In this document: piece by piece, positions 58,310 through 64,000 of the stretch
How positions within the stretch are numbered: position 1 is the first letter of the stretch
How the letters are laid out: each line of letters opens with the position of its first letter
From: Cyprinodon diabolis
Taxonomy: Eukaryota > Chordata > Actinopteri > Cyprinodontiformes > Cyprinodontidae
Direction of reading: 5' to 3'
DNA length: 64,000 bases
Assembly: GCA_030533445.1 (NCBI GenBank)
Contig: CM060080.1
Span: 19,297,377-19,361,376, forward strand
The notes under the pieces: generated by a model
The model's database searches: none
What the model was told of the DNA's origin: nothing
Seen by the model: only the letters and a program-made list of their open reading frames with translations
Program-made: the position numbers and the translations under genes

Positions 58310-60372
58310 ATACAAGGGTCAATAATAAAAAAAAACACATCAATAGAAATGACTGAAGAAAGGCTCCAAACAAAGGCTCCAAGCCTTGGCCAGCTGCCTA
58401 AAGAGGTACATGAAAGACAATGAAGCCAGACAGGTAAACCAGCTGTTCCTAACTCCACCAGTGAAAGTTTACACCCAGTGGCAGGGGAGCAATAGTTGAA
58501 CAGTCCCACCAAAGCTGGAAACTGAACAGTACTGGAAAGGCATATGGGAGAAATAGGCAGCACACAACAGTGATGCACAGTGGTCGGTAGCTCTGAGAGA
58601 GGACCTCAGCAACCTCCCTGAAAGGAATCCAGTTACCATCACAGTGGCAGACATCCAAGAAAGACTCTCAGGTATGAAGAACTGGACAGCACCAGGCCCT
58701 GATATGATACACACCTACTGGCTTAAGAAAATCATGGCACTCCATGAATGCTTAGCAGCAAAACTGAACTAGCTGCTGAGAGATGGAAACCACCCTGAAT
58801 GGCAAACCGAAGGGAGCACAATCCTGATTCTGAAGGATCCCTCAAAGGGTACAGTTCCATCCAACTACCAGCCAATAACCTGACTCTCCACAATATGGAA
58901 GCCCATGTCCGAGATAATAGCAGCTAAGATAAGTGGCCACATGGATCAGTAAATGAGCACAGCTCAGAAAAGAATTGGCAAAAATACCAGAGGGGCCAAA
59001 CATCAGCTCCTGGTATACAGAACAGTCAGTCAAGACTGCAGAACCCAAAACACTATCCTGAGCACTGAATTGATTACAAGAAAGCCTATGACTCAATGCC
59101 ACATACTTGGATCATTGAATGCTTGGAGCTATACAACATCATTAGGACCCTAAGAGCCTTCACTGCAAACTCAATGAGGTTGTGGAAAACCACCCTTGAG
59201 GCCAATGGCACGACTCTCTATCAAATGTGGCATATACCATGATATGTGCTGTCATCGCTAGTGTTCTGCATAGGCCTGAAGCCCCTTAATAATCAACAAG
59301 ACTGGCTACGCATACCGACTCAGGAACAGGGCCACCATAAGTCACCTCCTCTACATGGATGACATCAAGCTGTACGCTAAGAATGAGCAAGATATCGACT
59401 CACTGATCTACAGCACAGACATCGGGGTGTCATTCGGACAAAAGAAGTGTGGTCAGATGGTGACTAAGAGAGATGAGGTAGTCTTTACAGAGGGGGTCTT
59501 ACTCCCAGAAGGAACAATAGCAGACCTTGAGAACAGTTAGAAGTACCTCAGAATCCCACAAGCAAATGGCAACCTCGAAGAGGTGACAAGAAAAATGGCT
59601 ATGGCCAAATACCTAAAATAAGTGAGGCAGGTCCTAAGAATCCTGCTCAATGGCAAGAATAAGTCTCAGGCAATAAATTGCTGCACTCTACCAGTAATCA
59701 GATACCCTGCAGGAATAATAAGCTGTCCAAAGGATGAGATACAGGTGAAAGATGTTATGACACAAAAGTTTTCTTGTCCTAACCATGCACAGATGGTACC
59801 ACCCCAAAATCCAGCATCCTGAGACTGCACGCTAGCCAAAAGGAAGGAAGCTGAGGACTAGTGAGCGTGAGAGCCACTATCAGGATTAAACATCCAAGAT
59901 CCATAAGTTCATCAAGGATAAAGATCCAACAGACGATGTGCTCATTGAATGTCTCAGACAATGGGGAACAGAAGATGAGGTGCTAGAGTCATGGGAAGAT
60001 AAGCCCCTACACAGGATGTGCCACCGACACATAACCAAAGTGGCGGATATCAGGAAATTCTACCAATGGCTACACAAAGGCGAACTGAAGGACAGCACAG
60101 AGACACTTGGCTGCACAGGAGCAGGCCCTGAGCACCAGAGCAATCTAGGCCCAGATCAGACACCAGACAAGACCCCAGGTGCAGACTGTGCACCTCTGAG
60201 ACAATCCAGCACATAACTGCAGGGTGTAAGATGCTAGCAGGAAAAGCTTACATGGAGCGCCATAAGCAAGTGTCTGTAATAGTGAACATGAAAATCTGCG
60301 CAGAATATGGGCTGGAAACTCCAAGGTCAAAGTGGGAAATACCCACTACATCAGACATCCAGGTTCAGAAAG
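58310..60372 (+). pseudogene. R2/R4-like (RLE-type) LINE, truncated
   Basis: In order: a leader with LPKEVHERQ-like pieces; MKNWTAPGPDMIHTYWLKK (about 58672-58730), the RT start typical of this fish family; PSNYQPIT (about 58858); SHLLYMDDIKLYAKNEQD (59339-59392), an intact active-site box; PQANGN and LNGKN.....VIRYPAGII (59560-59730); then ECLRQWGTEDEVL (59947) and a zinc-binding pattern C..C..ET.QHITAGC (about 60184-60228). A restriction-like endonuclease should follow but the sequence is cut at 60372 by an LTR. Stops and frameshifts are frequent. Such elements insert by target-primed reverse transcription. R2- versus R4-clade (Rex6-like) membership cannot be settled by eye. Confidence 0.7.
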
Positions 60373-60482
60373 TGTTGGGATCTGGAGAATCACCACCTGT
60401 CTCCAGCAGGGTGCGCTGTGGGTCTCCTTGGCTGGAGCCCTCCAGCACACCTGCAGCTCATCAGCCCATCAGGAGACCATCC

Positions 60483-60490
60483 TATATAAG
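60483..60490 (+). promoter_or_regulatory. TATA box of the LTR
   Basis: TATATAAG, 30-31 bp upstream of the RNA-start core GCCGCAGTATT at 60514-60524. The spacing fits a pol II start at the base that would pair with the primer-binding site. It is the best-preserved TATA among the copies. Confidence 0.75.
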
Positions 60491-61139
60491 CAGCAGCCAG
60501 ACCTTCCTTCAACGCCGCAGTATTGACCAAGTTTGGTTAGCAAACTTGAGCCTCTGTCATTTTTAGAGAATCTTAGTTGGCTCTAGAGAGACACTAGATT
60601 CTAACCTGCCTTTGTCTTCTTTGCTCACAGGAAACCCAGAAGCTTTGGATGAGCTTTGCCTGGAAACCTGCCTGCTGGCCCAAGGACGCCAAACCAGAAG
60701 ATATCAGTCTGGATTCCTCCTACAGCTCTCAAGGAAGAGCTAGGAAACCAAGTCAAGGTCAGAAACCCAGAAGCTCTGGATGAGCTTTGCCTGTAAACCT
60801 GCCTGCTTGCCCAAGGAAGCCAAACCATAAGATATCAGTCTGGATTCCTCCTACAGCTCTCAAGGAAGAGCTAGTAAACCAAGTCAAGGTCAGAAACTCA
60901 CGAGTCAGAAGCTAGACGCTGCTGCTGAGCTCCCTGCTGAATCCATAGTCTCTGGACCCAACCGGTTCCCCCCCTCTCAAAGGATCTGCCAGAACCTCTC
61001 CAAGGTACATTCTAAATTAACGCACTCGACAAGCCATCTAAACTGCTTGGCTAATCAAACTATCAATCTCTGCAGATATCAGTGATTCCAGTCCCGGACC
61101 TGTACCAGAACCAGTTCATATTTCTCTGTGTGTGCCTTT

Positions 61140-61145
61140 AATAAA
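61140..61145 (+). terminator. LTR polyadenylation signal
   Basis: AATAAA about 70 bp before the LTR end, in the same place as TTTATT in the minus-strand copies. Confidence 0.7.
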
Positions 61146-61215
61146 CTGTTGAACTTTTACCCCTGACTCCGTGGTGTGTTCTGTATATGGGTTTATCAGA
61201 AAGCCATCATGACAG

Positions 61216-61226
61216 AACACTGCGGC
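61216..61226 (+). promoter_or_regulatory. Self-complementary primer-binding site, second copy
   Basis: AACACTGCGGC one base after the LTR, identical to the site at 18090-18100. Its own LTR has GCCGCAGTATT (60514-60524), a single mismatch; the LTRs at 11258, 14040 and 18102 pair perfectly. Confidence 0.8.
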
Positions 61227-61382
61227 CATTAACTAAAACCCAGCAGATCACCTCCGGAGGTAGCTAGAGGAACTAGCTACCCAGATCCATGAAAACGATC
61301 CTACCTTCCGTGAATTAAACATCCAATTGGAGTTTTATAACCTAACTTTTCTAGAATCTGCAGGCTCCATGAGAATCGCAAC

Positions 61383-62578
61383 ATGGCGTCAGCTCAACTT
61401 CCGGTTCCTGAGTCAACTCCGCATCAAGGGTCAGACCCAGTTTCGTCACTTCCGGAATCCGGCCCGTCACTTCCTGCAGTCCGCCTCTCACTTCCTGAAA
61501 GGTATTCTGGCATACCTAGTAGATTTAACGGGTTCCTGCTTCAGTGCAAAATGTTTATGGAACTCTCTCCCTCCAGTTTCCCAAACGATAAGGAAAAGAT
61601 AACCTTTATTCTGTCCCGATTATCAGGAAAAGCCCGCAAGTGGGGAAAGGCTAATTTTCCTTCAGAAACCAGTACATATGAACATTTTTTGAAGAAATTC
61701 TCTCTAACCTTTTTTTAATCTGCTAAATCCCAGGATCTGTCAAACTTCAAACAGGGGGATAGATCTGTAGAAGAATTCTCCGTTGATTTCCGGGTCAGAG
61801 CCGCTATTTCCGGATGGACTATTCTATGCTCAAAAACATTTTCTACCACGCCCTAAATGAAGACATTAGGAATGAGCTGGCTAAGATCGAGGAACCAGAA
61901 ACCCTAGATGAGCTCATTTGTATAGCAGACCACCTGGATAACAAGATACGAATCAGAGCCAGTTCTAGATCCAGGACCCTAGTCCAACCCAGCTCAACCC
62001 AGCTCAGTCCAGTACAGCTCAGTCCAGTCCAGTCCAGCTCAATTCAGTCCGGCTCGGCCCAGTTCAGCCCAGTTCAGTCCGTTCCGTTCCAGTCCTGTTC
62101 AGTCCAGTTCTGCCCAGCTCAGCCCAGTACAGCCCAGTTCTGTCCAGTCTAGTCCTGTCCAGTCCAGACCAGTCCAGATCAGCCTTGCCCTGTACAGCTC
62201 TGTACAGCCTTGTTCAGTCAATATCAGCCCGTCTTAGTCTGTTTCAGCCACCACTTACACGATCACCAGTTAGAACCATCCATTAGGAAACTTAAAATCA
62301 AACCACAGATCACAACCCAAACAGTCAGACCTCCCGTAGTCCATGAGTCTGACCTTTGGAACTTCTATTACGGGGATAGAGATGACCTCTTCCCCTTCTT
62401 GTCACCTCACCATAAACAATCTTGCCCAGTTCTAGGTCTGTTAGCTTTTCAGCTAAACCAGCACCTGAATCCACCTACACACCAGTTAGCCTTTTTCCAC
62501 AGTCAGTCTCTGAACCTGTTAGCCCAGCTCCTAATGAACCCTGATGTAAGAGACGGCGGCGCCATAAGACAGCTCTGA
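61383..62578 (+). pseudogene. Broken gag and linker module of the second family-1 element
   Basis: Starts MASAQLPVPEST, matching the internal ATG of the gag at 17933. The capsid part follows in the first frame (F.GFLLQCKMF, LSGKARKWG) to a TAA at 61719-61721, continues in the same frame past it to AAISGW, then a small indel near 61820 moves it to the frame of LKNIFYHALNEDIRNEL (61814-62152). A TAG at 62153 is followed in-frame by the linker module with HHLHDHQLEPS and ESDLWNFYYGDRDDLFPF (62210-62578). So at least two stops and one shift are present. The CAGTC-rich stretch 61980-62220 is an expansion of the low-complexity gag end. Upstream ATG at 61327 is out of frame with gag. Confidence 0.75.
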
Positions 62579-62670
62579 GCCGTCTAGAGACCCCTGAACC
62601 AGCTCTGAGCCGTCTAGAGACCCCTGAGCCGGTTCTCAGCCGTCTAAAGACCCCTGAGCCAGCCGTGAGC
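62569..62670 (+). repeat. 30-bp repeat units, second element
   Basis: Three units of GAGCCGTCTAGAGACCCCT type, the same as those at 16472-16765. After about 62690 the element is lost, so the 36- and 39-bp arrays, polypurine tract and 3' LTR are absent. Confidence 0.8.
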
Positions 62671-62720
62671 CCTCTTTAGTCAGTTCTGTGCCATTTCGAA
62701 TTACCCGGAGAGAACTAATG

Positions 62721-62762
62721 CAGGCACAGGGAGAACATGCAATCTCCATGCAGAAAGACCTA
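62721..62762 (-). mobile_element. Short RTE/Rex3-like fragment at the truncation point
   Basis: CACAGGGAGAACATGCAATCTCCATGCAGAAAGACC matches part of the repeat at 35107-35408 (around 35370). Confidence 0.6.
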
Positions 62763-63574
62763 TTTGAGACTTTTAAGGACAATTGCTGATTAGCTCGCAC
62801 AATAGTTATGAGGGATTTTTTTTTAAGAGAGAGATGTTTGTTTGGAGAATGCTAATATATAAAAAAACAACCAGCACAAACTTTTAAATATTTAAAAAAA
62901 AACTGTATTTCTTATAGACTTCAAAAGTTTCTCTGTGTGTAGTTATGATCAAATTACATCAGGTTATGTTCGTCCATACATTTACACCTGCATCCATTCC
63001 AAAAATATTAAAGGATCATATGATTATTTCAAATCATTTCATTCATCAGCCTGCGTGACAGGAAATGAACTACAACAAACCAGCCAGTGGCATTTACTTA
63101 GAAGGAAAGATATATTAAAGCAGCCAATTCTGCAGTTGAGATCAACCTGAGATCAAAATTTCTGTCGTAGAAATTCCACATGCAGACTCTGATTTAATAA
63201 ATAGTCACACAATCATAGGATCAACTCGTGCTTTAATTATGAATGAATTCTTATTTCTGTTCCTTCCCGAAAAGCATGCTTCCTCTGAAATCTATTTCAA
63301 TTTGGGATATGGTCACACATATTCCTTTGTTAACTGCATAGTTTTGAATTAATTATGTCTTCTTTTATGTGAATACTCAGTTCCAAAGCTGGATTGTCAA
63401 AACAAGTTGCTAACCATCATCATGGCAGACCTGGATGCTTTCTCACTGAACATTAAAAAAGCCTACATGTCGTCAATGCCATCATAAGTATGTTTGTTTC
63501 TTTGCCTTTGCCCGAGCCTGCATCTTTGCAACAGTGCACCTAAAAGGGTTTTTTACTGTTAGAGAGCTTGAACT
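62763..63574. other. No recognisable gene
   Basis: AT-rich; nothing supported. Confidence 0.45.
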
Positions 63575-64000
63575 TGTCATGATGGGTTTTAGTTGCTTAG
63601 CCCACATGCAGAACACAACGGAGGCTGGGTAAAAGGTTTAACAGAGTTTATTGAATGTGCAATAATATAAGTTAAGTACAGGATCTTGAACTGGTACGGG
63701 CTGGTTCACTGATGTCTGCAGAGATGATAGTTTGATTAGAAAGGCAGGCAGATGAGCATGAGTCCTTAGATAATTCAGAATTCTACCTTGACTGAATCCG
63801 GGCTTCTCTTTGAGAGAGGAGGAACCGTTGGGTCCAAAGACTGTTTGTTCAGCAGAGTACACGAGCAGCTGCAGCGTCTAGCTTCTCACTTTGAATGGCA
63901 GACCTTGATTAGAGTTTCAGCTCTTCACTAAGAGCAGCAGGAGAATCCACATAGGAATCTTCAGGTTTGGCTCACCAGGGCAGATTGGCAGGTTAAGCTC
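63575..64000 (-). mobile_element. Family-1 LTR, cut by the window end
   Basis: TGTCATGATGGG start, CCCACATGCAGAACACAACGG, TTTATT polyadenylation complement near 63648, then the family-1 sequence to the end of the window. Whether it is a solo LTR or the 3' LTR of a full element cannot be seen from here. Confidence 0.88.

Larger units (their letters stand above)
60373..61214 (+). repeat. 5' LTR of the second gag-bearing family-1 element
   Basis: 842 bp, TGTTGGGATC...ATCATGACA, family 1. It contains two tandem copies of a 131-bp segment (60631-60761 and 60762-60892), which explains the extra length over the 794-bp LTRs. It directly abuts the R2/R4-like LINE. Confidence 0.92.

Noticed and set aside
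60625..62700. Second element as a complete LTR retrotransposon ending in the LTR at 63575
   Set aside because: The LTR at 63575 is in the opposite orientation and the repeat arrays and polypurine tract are missing, so it cannot be the matching 3' LTR.

Overview
The window looks like non-coding, AT-rich DNA from a ray-finned fish. That is inferred from the repeat mix: Rex1/CR1-like, L2-like, R2/R4-like and Penelope-like retroelements, tRNA-derived SINEs, several hAT families, TTAA-type DNA elements and self-primed Ty3/gypsy LTR elements, all heavily nested. I see no convincing host protein gene, tRNA or rRNA. Most open frames lie inside transposons or are chance.

Layout. 1-2.9 kb: nothing recognisable. 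2.9-7.8 kb: a dispersed repeat in inverted orientation around an LTR-like block and a Rex1-like LINE tail that was split by a hAT element (8-bp target duplication). 8.5-9.0 kb: a TTAA MITE. 11.3-12.1 kb: a solo LTR. 12.2-13.3 kb: a hAT element. 14.0-18.9 kb: a complete LTR retrotransposon on the minus strand. 20.4-21.7 kb: a THAP/TTAA (Kolobok-like) remnant holding a second copy of the MITE. 22.4-23.3 kb: an L2-like LINE end. 26-29.3 kb: a direct repeat pair, then a SINE with a nested insertion. 32.0-32.7 kb: a solo LTR of a second family. 35-41 kb: LINE tails and remnants. 41.4-45.9 kb: a Penelope-like endonuclease end, a truncated LTR, a Rex1-like reverse transcriptase (RT) fragment and an L2-like LINE split by a hAT. 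47.6-49.3 kb: a SINE split by a second copy of that hAT, then a perfect hairpin. 50-54 kb: a GC-rich MITE-like block, a TTTATTCTCGTAA array and a large LTR of family 2. 57.3-60.4 kb: a second THAP/TTAA remnant and an R2/R4-like LINE. 60.4-62.7 kb: an LTR plus broken gag. 63.6-64.0 kb: another LTR running off the end.

The most interesting system is the element at 14040-18898. It has 794/797-bp LTRs (TG...CA, about 1-1.5% diverged by eye), a perfect 5-bp target duplication, a polypurine tract and an uninterrupted gag of the sushi/Ty3-gypsy type, but no protease, RT, RNase H or integrase. In place of pol it carries three protein-coding-phase minisatellites with periods of 30, 36 and 39 bp. Its primer-binding site is not a tRNA complement. 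It is an 11-nt exact complement of a sequence in its own LTR, about 30 bp downstream of a TATA-like box, which is the arrangement known for Tf1/sushi self-priming. Five copies of this LTR family are present. A second family (31951-32723, 52735-53858) shares the layout. The gag element would depend on reverse transcriptase and integrase from an autonomous relative not in this window.
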